DNA from: Microbaculum marinum
GTDB lineage: Bacteria; Pseudomonadota; Alphaproteobacteria; Rhizobiales; Tepidamorphaceae
Direction: 5' to 3' (one strand)
DNA length: 64,000 nt
NCBI RefSeq assembly: GCF_042646165.1
Contig: NZ_JBHRTC010000024.1
Shown: piece by piece, positions 52,849-63,707 of the stretch
Position numbering within the stretch: the first letter of the stretch is position 1
Layout of the letters: each line of letters begins with the position of its first letter
Position numbers and translations under genes: made by a program
Notes under the pieces: model-generated
Database searches by the model: none
The model's input: the letters and a program-made list of their open reading frames with translations, nothing else
Told to the model about the DNA's origin: nothing

Positions 52849-54090
52849 TCAGGAGGTCTTCACCAGCCGGTAGATCCCGACATCGATCCGCCCCTCCAGG
52901 AAGCCCGCCTCGCAGTAGGACAGGTAGTACTCCCACTTGCGCCGGAACCGGTCGTCGAAGCCGAGATCGGCGATCGCCGGCCAGGCGGCGAGAAAGCGGC
53001 TGCGCCATTCCCTCAAGGTGCGCGCGTAGCTTGCGCCGAACGTCTCCATCCCGTCGAGGGCCAGGCCGGCGGCGGCGGCCTCGCGAGAGATGATGCCGGC
53101 GGTCGGCAGCATGCCGCCTGGAAAGATGTAGCGCTGTATGAAATCGACGCCGCGGCGGTAGGAGTCGTAGAACGGCTCGGCGATCGTGATCGCCTGGATC
53201 GCGGCGATGCCGGACCTGCGCAGGCGGTTCGACAGGGTCGAGAAGTAGGTCGGCCAGTGCTCCGCGCCGACCGCCTCGATCATCTCGATGGAGGCGATCC
53301 GGTCGTACGACCCCCGGGTGTCCCGATAGTCCTGGAACAGCAGCTCGCAGCGATCGGCGAGGCCGCCGGCGGCGATCCTTGCGCGGGCATAGGCAAGCTG
53401 TTCCCGCGACAGGCTGATCCCGGTGACGCGGGCGCCGAATTCGGCCGCAGCGACCTCCGCGAATCCGCCCCAGCCGCAGCCGATCTCGAGGATCTCGCCG
53501 CCGTCGGCAAGATCGAGCGCGTCGATGATCTTGCGGTACTTGGCGTGCTGCGCGGATTCCAGGTCGTTGGCGCCGCCTTCGAAATAGCCGCTGGAGTAGG
53601 TCATGCCCGCGTCGAGCCACTGCCGGTAGAAATCGTTCGACAGGTCGTAGTGCTCGGAGATGTTCCGCTTCGCACCTTCAGGAGTGTTGGCGCGGTTGCG
53701 ATGGTAGAAGCGGTCGGGCAGCCGCACCTTGAACAGACCGGACCCCGCCTCGCCGAAGCGGGCCTCGTTGTTCATGAAGAAGCGCAGGAACGTCACGAGA
53801 TCCGGCGTCGTGAGATCGCCATCCATGTAGGCCTGGGCGAATCCGATCGTGCCGCGCCGGATCGCCTTCGGGATGATCCGCAGATTGGCGAAGTCGATTT
53901 CGGCTCGGTGGCCGGGCCGGCCGGAGTCGAGCCGGAACCTCCGACCGTCCGGTGCCGTCACGGTCAGGACGCCAGCCGACTCGAAACCGGCAAGCGCGCG
54001 CCGGGTCGCTGCGATCACCGCCCGGTCGAGCAGGTGGCCGACCGGTCCGCGATGCCGCGTCGGTTCGGCCGACAGGCATGTCAGGCTCAT
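52849..54090 (-). CDS. Cyclopropane-fatty-acid-synthase-like SAM methyltransferase
   Basis: A 413-residue enzyme of the CFA family. ISEHYDLSNDFYRQWLD and MTYSSGYF form the lipid/bicarbonate region; ILEIGCGWGGFAEVAA is the SAM motif, near residue 194-209, and SIEMIEAVG follows. FIQRYIFPGGMLP is typical of the C-terminal part. It adds methyl or methylene groups to unsaturated phospholipid acyl chains. The start is uncertain: ATG 54090 lies 10 bases after the DUF1365 stop, TTG 54126 would overlap it. Third gene of the RpoE-type operon; similar genes in Rhodobacter methylate vaccenate for furan fatty acids. Confidence 0.9.
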   Translation of the reverse strand: MSLTCLSAEPTRHRGPVGHLLDRAVIAATRRALAGFESAGVLTVTAPDGRRFRLDSGRPGHRAEIDFANLRIIPKAIRRGTIGFAQAYMDGDLTTPDLVTFLRFFMNNEARFGEAGSGLFKVRLPDRFYHRNRANTPEGAKRNISEHYDLSNDFYRQWLDAGMTYSSGYFEGGANDLESAQHAKYRKIIDALDLADGGEILEIGCGWGGFAEVAAAEFGARVTGISLSREQLAYARARIAAGGLADRCELLFQDYRDTRGSYDRIASIEMIEAVGAEHWPTYFSTLSNRLRRSGIAAIQAITIAEPFYDSYRRGVDFIQRYIFPGGMLPTAGIISREAAAAGLALDGMETFGASYARTLREWRSRFLAAWPAIADLGFDDRFRRKWEYYLSYCEAGFLEGRIDVGIYRLVKTS

Positions 54091-54100
54091 GGGGCGAGGC

Positions 54101-54904
54101 TCATCGGGGCGACCCCTCCAGTTCAAGCGGCGTCGGCAGGTAGGAGACCGGAACGTCGGGCGCGGGCGGGCGGGGCACCGGACGCAAGCCCTTCAGGTAG
54201 AGCTTCAGGGCCTCCCAGTGGATGCCGCCGATGACCTTCCATGTCAGAGCCGGGTGCCGCCAGGCGGTCACGGCGAGCTGTCTGTCGCTGATCTCGCGCC
54301 GTGCCCCCACCAGATGGGCGTCCAGGATGCCGCCGCCCGCGTCCGACAGCGAGACGCCGGCACGCACCCGCTCGTCCGGCACGGCAATCCGGAAATCGTA
54401 CCGGCCGCGGGTGTCGTTGAACGGCGAGACGTAGAAGCGCTTCGCGCAGTTCTGCCGGATCGGTCCCGATGCCGGCGGCTCCACCGGCAGGACGTAGGTC
54501 TTGCGCTCGCCGAAGGTGTTGGACACCTCGTATATGACGAGGCGGGGTTCGTCGCCGCTTCCGAAGGCATAGTAGATGCTGAGCGGGTTGAAGACATAGC
54601 CGGCAAACCGCGGCAGACAGAGAAGGCTGATCCGACGGATCTCACCGGCCAGGCCGGCCTTTGCGACGATCCGGTCGACGTGACGGCGGAGCGGCGTGCC
54701 GTCGCCAGGACCGTGATCACGGTCGTGCAGCGAGAACAGGTTGAGGCGGTTGTAGGAGAATAGCCTGAACGCGCCAGACAGTTCGGGCAGTTCGTCCAGG
54801 TCGAGCAGCGCGTATGTGAGGCGGTAGCGCAATTCGTGGACAACGGGCCGGAGGCGGCGGTGGACGACGACCGCGTCGTAGAGGGAGGACGAGAACGCGG
54901 TCAT
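54101..54904 (-). CDS. DUF1365 family protein
   Basis: A 267-residue protein of DUF1365: VVHRRLRPVVHELRYRLTYALLDLDEL opening (first 20 residues of this region suffice for recognition), NPLSIYYAF, VSNTFGERKTYVLP and FYVSPFNDTRGRYDFRI blocks. Its function is unknown but it is almost always coded between an FAD amine-oxidase-like protein and a CFA synthase-like protein, as here. ATGA overlap with the upstream gene. Likely acts on membrane lipids. Confidence 0.9.
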   Translation of the reverse strand: MTAFSSSLYDAVVVHRRLRPVVHELRYRLTYALLDLDELPELSGAFRLFSYNRLNLFSLHDRDHGPGDGTPLRRHVDRIVAKAGLAGEIRRISLLCLPRFAGYVFNPLSIYYAFGSGDEPRLVIYEVSNTFGERKTYVLPVEPPASGPIRQNCAKRFYVSPFNDTRGRYDFRIAVPDERVRAGVSLSDAGGGILDAHLVGARREISDRQLAVTAWRHPALTWKVIGGIHWEALKLYLKGLRPVPRPPAPDVPVSYLPTPLELEGSPR

Positions 54905-56229
54905 TCCGCCGCCTCCGGAAGTTGGACGCCTACGGCCGGAGGAACCAGTCGTATGCGTCCGGATTCGTCGGGAACGGACCAGGGTCTGCGCACATCGCCG
55001 ACCTGCTCGGCGACGGCCAGGCCCGACTGGATGCCGTCCTCGTGGAAGCCGTCGCCGAAATAGCTGCCGCAGAACCAGGTGCGGCGGCGGCCCTGCAACG
55101 ACCAGAGCCGCTCGCGTGCGGCCACCGCGCGACCGTCGAAGACGGGATGGTCGTAGGAGAAGCTTCCGTGCGTCCGCCCGGGATCCGGCATCCGGGGCGG
55201 GTTGAGGGTCACGAAGACATCGGTGTCGGTTGCGAGCTTCTGAAGGCTGTTCATCCAGTAGCTGACGCACATCTCCGTCTCGGCGCCGTCGTCCACCTTC
55301 ATGTAGTTCCAACTGGCCCAGAGCCGGCGCCGGCGCGGCATCAACGATCGGTCGGTATGCAGAACGGCGCGATTCGCCTGGTAGCGGAAGGCGCCGAGCA
55401 GGTCCTGCTCCAGATCGTCCGCGTCGGACAGCAAGCGCAGCGCCTGATCGGCGTGAGTGGCGATGATTACGTGATCGAACGCATGCAGCGCCGCGTCCCG
55501 TACCTGGACATACACCCGGCTGCCGCGTCGGGTCACACCGGAGACGGGACTGTCCGGCCGCACGTCGATGCGGCCGTCGCAAACGAGCCGCCGAACGTAT
55601 TCGCGAGCGCCATTGGCGACGGTGCGCCACTGCGGCCGGCCGATGAGCCGGAGCAGGCCGTGATTGCGGTAGAAGCGCAGGAACGATCCGGCCGGATATT
55701 GCAGCATCCGGTCCATCGGCGTCGACCAGATCGCCGCCGCCATCGGCAGCAGATGGCTCTCGACGAAGCGCCGCGAATAGCCGCGAGAGGCCAGTGCGTC
55801 GCCGAGCGTAAGGGGTCCTTCGTCGCGCTCGATCGCGGCCGGCGCCTCCCGGAAGAAGCGCAGGATCTCGAAGAACAGCTTCCAGTGACCCGGATCGAGC
55901 GCGTTCGCCGGCTGGCCGAAGAATCCGGCGAGCGAGCCCGAGTACTCGTAGGCACCGTTGCCGAACGACAGCGCGAAGCTCATCCGGGCCGGCACCGTCT
56001 CGACGCCCAGATACGCCAGCAGCGCCGTCAGGTTGGGATAGTTCTCCTCGTTGTAGACGATGAAGCCCGTATCGACAGGAACGTCGCCCTCGGCAAGCGA
56101 CATGTCGACGGTGTTGGTATGGCCGCCCAGACGATGACCCTGTTCGAAAAGGGTCACCTCGTGATCCCGCGACAGCAGCCAGGCGGCCGACAGTCCGGAA
56201 ATTCCTGAGCCGATCACGGCGATCTTCAT
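54901..56229 (-). CDS. FAD-dependent amine-oxidase-like oxidoreductase
   Basis: A 442-residue flavoprotein. The N-terminal FAD motif IGSGISGLSAAWLLS is at residues 6-20, followed by GGHTNTVDM and VPVDTGFIVYNEENYPNLT. WSTPMDRMLQYPAGSFLRF is shared with the desaturase-like members next to DUF1365 genes. First gene of the operon, with the TGATCC promoter 32 bases upstream of the start. In Rhodobacter, the equivalents are thought to desaturate methylated acyl chains on the way to furan fatty acids, which quench singlet oxygen products. Confidence 0.9.
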   Translation of the reverse strand: MKIAVIGSGISGLSAAWLLSRDHEVTLFEQGHRLGGHTNTVDMSLAEGDVPVDTGFIVYNEENYPNLTALLAYLGVETVPARMSFALSFGNGAYEYSGSLAGFFGQPANALDPGHWKLFFEILRFFREAPAAIERDEGPLTLGDALASRGYSRRFVESHLLPMAAAIWSTPMDRMLQYPAGSFLRFYRNHGLLRLIGRPQWRTVANGAREYVRRLVCDGRIDVRPDSPVSGVTRRGSRVYVQVRDAALHAFDHVIIATHADQALRLLSDADDLEQDLLGAFRYQANRAVLHTDRSLMPRRRRLWASWNYMKVDDGAETEMCVSYWMNSLQKLATDTDVFVTLNPPRMPDPGRTHGSFSYDHPVFDGRAVAARERLWSLQGRRRTWFCGSYFGDGFHEDGIQSGLAVAEQVGDVRRPWSVPDESGRIRLVPPAVGVQLPEAAE

Positions 56230-56260
56230 TCTGGGCGGTCCGTATGAACTGCGGTGGATC

Positions 56261-56289
56261 GTATACGGTCCCGTCCCGCCCCCGGATCA
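56261..56289 (-). promoter_or_regulatory. RpoE-type promoter of the FAD/DUF1365/CFA operon
   Basis: On the minus strand TGATCC (56289-56284) is followed after exactly 18 bases by TATAC (56265-56261), 31 bases before the ATG at 56229. This is the same -35 and spacing as at the rpoE gene. It lies just after the epimerase stop codon. Confidence 0.75.
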
Positions 56290-56297
56290 CCTGCCGG

Positions 56298-57353
56298 CTA
56301 CGTCTGGTAGTATGACCGGTACCACGCAACGAACCGGGCGAACCCCTCCTCCAGCGAGGTTTCGGGGCGATAGCCCACGGCCTCGAACAGGTCGGCGACG
56401 TCGGCTGCGGTGGCGCGCACGTCGCCCGCCTGCATCGGCTGGTAGTCTCGGACCGCCTTCCTGCCGAGCGCTGCCTCGAGCGTGTCGATCATTTCCTCGA
56501 GCCCGACGGAGCGGTCGCTGCCGATGTTGTAGATGCGCCAGGGCGCCGCAGCGGTGGCGACATCGGGATCGCCGCCGTTCCAGGCCGTGCTGGCGACTGC
56601 CGGGCGATCGGCGATGCGCACCACGCCTTCCACGATGTCGTCGACATAGGTGAAGCTGCGCCGCATCTTGCCCTGGCCGAACACCGGGACCGGGTCGCCG
56701 GCCAGGATCGCCCTCGAAAACAGGAACAGCGCCATGTCGGGCCGTCCCCACGGTCCGTAGACGGTGAAGAACCGCAGGCCGGTCGCCGGAAGATCGAACA
56801 GGTGCGAATAGGAATGCGCCATCAGTTCGTTCGCCCGTTTCGTGGCGCCGTACAGAGAGACGGGATGATCGGCGGGCAGGTGCTCGTTGAACGGCTCGGC
56901 GGTCACCGCGCCATACACCGAACTGGACGATGCGTAGACCAGGTGGCGCACCCCGTGGTGGCGACAGCCTTCGAGTACGTTGAGGAATCCGGCAAGGTTC
57001 GCGGAAACGTAGTCGTGCGGCTTGTGAAGCGAGTGACGGACGCCGGGCTGCGCGGCCAGATGGAGCACCAGTGTCGGCTCGTGCGCTTCGAAGATCGTGG
57101 CCATCGCCGATGGGTCGGCCACGTCCACCTTGCGGAACAGGAAGCCGTCGAACCTGCCCAGTTCCGCCAGCCGTGCCGTCTTGAGCTTCGGATCGTAATA
57201 GGGACTGAGGTTGTCGATGCCGACCACGCGTCGTCCGGCAGCCAGATACCGGCGTGCAACGTGATAGCCGATGAAGCCGGCCGCCCCCGTAACGAGGATC
57301 GGCCGATCGGCGTAGGCTGCGCCGGGCGCAGGGACGGAAGTCTGCTCGGCCAT
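56298..57353 (-). CDS. NAD-dependent epimerase, UDP-glucuronate 4-epimerase-like
   Basis: A 351-residue extended SDR. VTGAAGFIGYHVARR at about 21-35 binds NAD, SPYYDPKLK follows, and SSSVYG with YGATKRANE gives the catalytic Ser/Tyr/Lys. The layout matches UDP-glucuronate/galacturonate 4-epimerases (CapI/LpsL-like), which supply galacturonate for LPS or capsule. It is alone here, but the product could feed the envelope glycan locus at 31-47 kb. ATG start at 57353. Confidence 0.88.
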   Translation of the reverse strand: MAEQTSVPAPGAAYADRPILVTGAAGFIGYHVARRYLAAGRRVVGIDNLSPYYDPKLKTARLAELGRFDGFLFRKVDVADPSAMATIFEAHEPTLVLHLAAQPGVRHSLHKPHDYVSANLAGFLNVLEGCRHHGVRHLVYASSSSVYGAVTAEPFNEHLPADHPVSLYGATKRANELMAHSYSHLFDLPATGLRFFTVYGPWGRPDMALFLFSRAILAGDPVPVFGQGKMRRSFTYVDDIVEGVVRIADRPAVASTAWNGGDPDVATAAAPWRIYNIGSDRSVGLEEMIDTLEAALGRKAVRDYQPMQAGDVRATAADVADLFEAVGYRPETSLEEGFARFVAWYRSYYQT

Positions 57354-57628
57354 GCTGGGTCTTCAATCGCTCCGGTCAGGGCTCCAGTCGGGGTGAGGCC
57401 GGTCGCGCCAGCCGGAACGGGCCGCCCGCGTCACGATCGGCGGCAGGTCATCGGGCCACGGGAGCAGGCGGCCTCGACCGGCGGCATCTCTATCGCCAAT
57501 TGGCGTTTGCAAACAAGTAAGATAGGCCGCGCAATGAGTTTCCATTCCGTGTTATTCCGCCGTAACATTGCCGAGAAACAGTGGCGGCCGCCCATCACAA
57601 TCATGGCCGACGAACGGGGGAAGGGCAC

Positions 57629-59494
<1,866 letters not shown>

Positions 59495-59511
59495 CTGGAG
59501 GAGAACTGTCG

Positions 59512-61422
59512 ATGTGGAGTCGCGCAGGTGCATTGGGTGCCGGTATGGCATTCGCACTGGCTCTTGCTTTCAATCCGGCCGCAGCACTCGAATACAAGGA
59601 GACCGAGTCGCTCGGCCGCACGCACGATGCGGCCGCGTTGCCACCGGTCGCCGAGCGGCTGCCCAGGGAACCGCTGGTGGTCGATCTCCAGGCGCAGGGC
59701 CGCGAGATCGGCAAGCACGGCGGAGACCTCGAAACGCTGATCGGGCGGGCCAAGGACGCGCGCCTGATCAACGTCTGGGGTTATGCACGCCTCGTCGGCT
59801 ATGACGGGAAGCTGAACCTCGTCCCCGACATCCTGGAGAGCGTCGAGGTCGAAGACGACAGGGTGTTCACCCTGCACCTTCGCGAGGGCCACAAATGGTC
59901 CGACGGCGAGCCGTTCACCTCCGAGGACATCCGGTACTGGTGGGACGACATCGTCAACGAGCCCTCGCTGACCCCCTCCGGCCCGGATCCCTTCATGCTG
60001 GTCGACGGCAAGCCGCCGACGTTCGAGGTGATCGACGAGACGACGGTGCGGTTCAGCTGGGACGGTCCGAACCCGCTGTTCCTGCCGACGCTGGCCGCGG
60101 CCCGCGATCCGTTCATCTACCGTCCGGCGCACTACCTCAGGCAGTTCCACACCAGGTACGGCGACGAAGCCAAGATCCAGGAACTGGTCGACAAGTACCG
60201 CGCCTCTAGCTGGGCGGCGGTGCACAACGGCATGGACGAGATGTACGACGCCACCAATCCGGACCTGCCGACGCTGCAGCCCTGGGTGCTGGAGTCCGAC
60301 GGCGACGGCCAGCGCTTCGTCATGGTGCGCAACCCCTACTACCACCGGGTCGACACCGCGGGGCAGCAGCTTCCCTATATCGACAGGATCGTCATGTCGG
60401 TCGCCGACGGCCGCCTGGTGGCGACCAAGACCCAGGCCGGCGAAAGCGACCTGCAGGCCCGCGGCCTGTCGCTGTCCGATGCCACCGTGCTGAAGCGCGG
60501 CGAGGCCGACCAGCACTACAAGACGCTGCTGTGGCCGCTGTCCTATGCCTCGCAGGTGGCGCTGTATCCGAACCTCACCGTGAAGGATCCCGAATGGCGC
60601 AAGCTGCTGCGCGACGCGCGGTTTCGGCACGCGCTGTCGCTCGCCATCAATCGCGACCACATCAACCGGGCGATCTATCTCGGCCTCGGCAAGCCCGGCA
60701 ACAACACCGTCCTGCCCGAGAGCCCGCTGTTTGAGGAAAAGTTTCGCATCGAGCACGCGACCCTGGACATCGAAGGCGCCAACAAGCGGCTCGACGATCT
60801 CGGGCTGGCAAAGCGCAATGCGGAAGGCATCCGCCTGATGCCCTCCGGGCGGCCGCTGGAGATCATCGTTGAGACGGCGGGCGAGAGCCAGGAGCAGCTC
60901 GATGTCCTCGAACTGATCGCAGGCGACTGGAAGAAGATCGGCATCGCCCTGTACGCCAAGCCCTCGCAGCGCGACGTGATCTTCAACCGCGCGCTGTCCG
61001 GCGATCTGGTGATGGGCGTCTGGTCGGGCTGGGACAACGGCATCGCCACCGCCGACATGGCCCCGGACGAGCTGGCGCCGGTCCACGGCGATTCCTCGCT
61101 GCTCTGGCCGGCCTGGGGAGACTACTGGGAGAGCAAGGCGGCGTCCGGCGAACCGGTCGACTATCCGCCCGCCCAGGAGCTGCTCGATCTCTACAAGCGC
61201 TGGCTTTCGTCCGGCTCCGATGCCGAACGCCGGGAGATCTGGAAGAAGATGCTGGAAATCCACGCCCGGGAGACGCTGATAATCGGCATCGTCAACGGCG
61301 TCCGGCAACCGGTGGTTGTCAGTGACCACGTCAGGAATGTCCCCGTCGACGCCTTCTACGGCTGGGATCCGGGCGCGCAGTTCGGTATCTGGCGGATGGA
61401 CGAATTCTTCATGACGAACTGA
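59512..61422 (+). CDS. ABC transporter periplasmic binding protein, peptide/solute family 5
   Basis: A 636-residue exported protein. The signal peptide ends FNPAAALEY near residue 25. FTLHLREGHKWSDGEPFTSE and FRHALSLAINRDHINRAI are the SBP_bac_5 signatures. Long members (600+) bind larger peptides or antibiotics-like compounds such as those taken up by Yej systems. ATG 59512 follows GGAGGAGAAC, 17 bases after the ATPase gene. Confidence 0.92.
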   Translation: MWSRAGALGAGMAFALALAFNPAAALEYKETESLGRTHDAAALPPVAERLPREPLVVDLQAQGREIGKHGGDLETLIGRAKDARLINVWGYARLVGYDGKLNLVPDILESVEVEDDRVFTLHLREGHKWSDGEPFTSEDIRYWWDDIVNEPSLTPSGPDPFMLVDGKPPTFEVIDETTVRFSWDGPNPLFLPTLAAARDPFIYRPAHYLRQFHTRYGDEAKIQELVDKYRASSWAAVHNGMDEMYDATNPDLPTLQPWVLESDGDGQRFVMVRNPYYHRVDTAGQQLPYIDRIVMSVADGRLVATKTQAGESDLQARGLSLSDATVLKRGEADQHYKTLLWPLSYASQVALYPNLTVKDPEWRKLLRDARFRHALSLAINRDHINRAIYLGLGKPGNNTVLPESPLFEEKFRIEHATLDIEGANKRLDDLGLAKRNAEGIRLMPSGRPLEIIVETAGESQEQLDVLELIAGDWKKIGIALYAKPSQRDVIFNRALSGDLVMGVWSGWDNGIATADMAPDELAPVHGDSSLLWPAWGDYWESKAASGEPVDYPPAQELLDLYKRWLSSGSDAERREIWKKMLEIHARETLIIGIVNGVRQPVVVSDHVRNVPVDAFYGWDPGAQFGIWRMDEFFMTN

Positions 61423-61477
61423 CCCCCCGGGACTCGTCGACAGAAGGCCGAAAAGGAAAAATGGACAGGGAGTCGTA

Positions 61478-62503
61478 ATGCTCGTCTACGCCCTCCGACG
61501 AATCGCCGGAATGGTGCCGACGCTCTTGGTGATCAGCTTTCTCATCTTCTTCGTGATCGAGCTGCCGCCGGGCGACTACCTGTCCAACCAGATCGCACAG
61601 CTCAAGGCGCAGGGAGAGGCGTCGAGTGTCGCCCGGCTTGAATTCCTGCGCCACGAGTTCGCGCTCGACGCGCCGTTCTGGCAGCGCTACCTGATCTGGA
61701 TCGGCGCCTGGCCGGGCCCGCACGGGTTCTCCGGCCTGCTGCAGGGCGACTGGGGCTGGTCCTTCGAGTTCGCCAGGCCCGTCGAGCAGGTCGTCGGGCC
61801 GACGCTGCTGCTGACGATCATCCTCAACTTCACCACTGTTCTGTTCGTCTACGTGGTGTCGTTTCCGATCGGCATCTACTCGGCGACGCGGCAGTACAGC
61901 TGGGGCGACTACGGCTTCACGCTGATCGGCTATTTCGGCCTCGCCACGCCGAACTTCCTGCTCGGCCTGATCATGCTCTACCTGTCGAACCGCTGGTTCG
62001 GCCTGTCGGTCGGCGGCCTGATGGCGCCGGAGTTCGTCGGCCAGCCGTGGAGCGTCGACAAGGCGCTGTCGGTGCTGGCCCATCTGATCATCCCGACCAT
62101 CGTGATCGGCACGTCCGGGACGGCCGGGATGATCCGCAGGCTCCGCGCCAACCTGCTCGACGAACTGCACAAGCAATACGTGACGACGGCCCGTGCAAAG
62201 GGCCTGCGCGAGGCGCGGCTGCTGGTCAAGTATCCGATGCGCATGGCACTCAATCCCTTCATCGCCGACATCGGCAACATCATCCCCTCGCTGGTGTCGG
62301 GATCGGTGATCGTGTCGGTGGTCCTCAACCTGCCGACGGTCGGGCCGATCCTGCTGACGTCCCTGCAGAGCCAGGACCAGTTCCTCGCCGGCTTCATCAT
62401 CCTGTTCGTCTCGGTTCTGACACTGGTGGGGATGCTGATCTCCGACCTTCTGCTCGCGGTCGTCGACCCGCGCATCCGGCTCGGCGCCGAAGCCGGGCGA
62501 TAG
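61478..62503 (+). CDS. ABC transporter permease (DppB/OppB/YejB type)
   Basis: A 341-residue permease with about six membrane helices. YALRRIAGMVPTLLVISFL is the N-terminal helix and the EAA loop is TTARAKGLREARLLVKYPMR near residue 235. The loop after helix 1 begins PPGDYLSNQ. It is followed 12 bases later by the second permease gene. Confidence 0.93.
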   Translation: MLVYALRRIAGMVPTLLVISFLIFFVIELPPGDYLSNQIAQLKAQGEASSVARLEFLRHEFALDAPFWQRYLIWIGAWPGPHGFSGLLQGDWGWSFEFARPVEQVVGPTLLLTIILNFTTVLFVYVVSFPIGIYSATRQYSWGDYGFTLIGYFGLATPNFLLGLIMLYLSNRWFGLSVGGLMAPEFVGQPWSVDKALSVLAHLIIPTIVIGTSGTAGMIRRLRANLLDELHKQYVTTARAKGLREARLLVKYPMRMALNPFIADIGNIIPSLVSGSVIVSVVLNLPTVGPILLTSLQSQDQFLAGFIILFVSVLTLVGMLISDLLLAVVDPRIRLGAEAGR

Positions 62504-62515
62504 GGAGGCTGGCCG

Positions 62516-63682
62516 ATGAGTATGGCGGACGACAAGCCGAAGCATTTCGTCGATACCGAGCCGTTCGACCCGAACCGCGAGGCGCCGGCCGACCCCGATC
62601 GCGAACGATACTATCAGGCGTCGCAATGGCGGATCGTCTGGTGGAAGTTCCGGCGCCACAAGATCGCCGTCGCCGCGGGCATCGTGCTGCTCATCTTCTA
62701 CATGGCGGTTCCGTTCGCCGAGATCATCGCGCCCTACGGCGCCAACCAGCGCAACGACGACTTTCTCTATGCCCCGCCGCAGGCCATCCACTTCTTCGAT
62801 CAGGGCCGGTTCGTCGGCCCCTTCGTGCGCGGCTACACGGCGGAACTCGACATGGAGACGCTGTCCTGGCGGTACGGCCCCGACCCGGACGGGGTGCAGC
62901 CGCTCCGGTTCCTCTGCCTCGGCGCGCCCTACGAGTTCTGGGGCCTCATTCCGGGGCGGTTCCACCTGGTCTGCCCGGCCGATGGCGGCACGCTCTTCCT
63001 ACTCGGCACCGACCGGCTCGGCCGCGACGTCTTTTCCGGCCTGGTCTACGGTGCACGCCTGTCGCTGACGATCGGCATCGTCGGCGTCACCATCTCGATC
63101 GTGCTGGGCATGTTCTTCGGGGGAATCGCGGGATATTTCGGCGGCTTCGTCGATTCCGCCGTGAACCGTCTGATCGAGATCCTGCGCTGCATTCCCGAAC
63201 TGCCGTTGTGGATGGCGCTTTCGGCGGCACTGCCGGTGACCTGGAGCCCGATCTGGATCTATTTCGGCATCACGGTGATCCTGGGCATGCTCGACTGGCC
63301 CGGGCTGGCACGCGCGGTGCGCTCCAAGCTGCTGTCGCTGCGCGAGGAGGACTATGCCCGCGCCGCGGTGCTGATGGGAGCGCGGCCGCGGCGCATCATC
63401 GGCAAGCACCTGCTGCCCGGCTTCACCAGCCATCTGGTGGCGAGCGCGACGCTGGCCATTCCCAACATGATCCTCGGGGAGACGGCCCTGTCCTTCCTCA
63501 ACCTTGGCCTGAGTCGTCCGGCGGTAAGCTGGGGCGTGCTGCTCAACGAAGCGCAGAACATCACCATCGTTACCGTCTATCCGTGGCTGATGGCGCCCGT
63601 CATCCCGGTGATCATCGTGGTGCTGGCGTTCAATTTCCTCGGTGACGGGTTGCGCGACGCAGCCGATCCCTACAAGACATAG
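62516..63682 (+). CDS. ABC transporter permease (DppC/OppC/YejE type)
   Basis: A 388-residue permease, longer than common DppC (about 300) because of a periplasmic insert of about 100 residues between the first helix and LLGTDRLGRDVFSGLVYGARLS (near residue 160). The EAA loop is YARAAVLMGARPRRIIGKHLLP near 280. The cytoplasmic N-terminus has a long basic-acidic leader. It forms a heterodimer with the preceding permease. Confidence 0.92.
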   Translation: MSMADDKPKHFVDTEPFDPNREAPADPDRERYYQASQWRIVWWKFRRHKIAVAAGIVLLIFYMAVPFAEIIAPYGANQRNDDFLYAPPQAIHFFDQGRFVGPFVRGYTAELDMETLSWRYGPDPDGVQPLRFLCLGAPYEFWGLIPGRFHLVCPADGGTLFLLGTDRLGRDVFSGLVYGARLSLTIGIVGVTISIVLGMFFGGIAGYFGGFVDSAVNRLIEILRCIPELPLWMALSAALPVTWSPIWIYFGITVILGMLDWPGLARAVRSKLLSLREEDYARAAVLMGARPRRIIGKHLLPGFTSHLVASATLAIPNMILGETALSFLNLGLSRPAVSWGVLLNEAQNITIVTVYPWLMAPVIPVIIVVLAFNFLGDGLRDAADPYKT

Positions 63683-63707
63683 CACCGACTCCACGAAAGG
63701 ACCTGTC

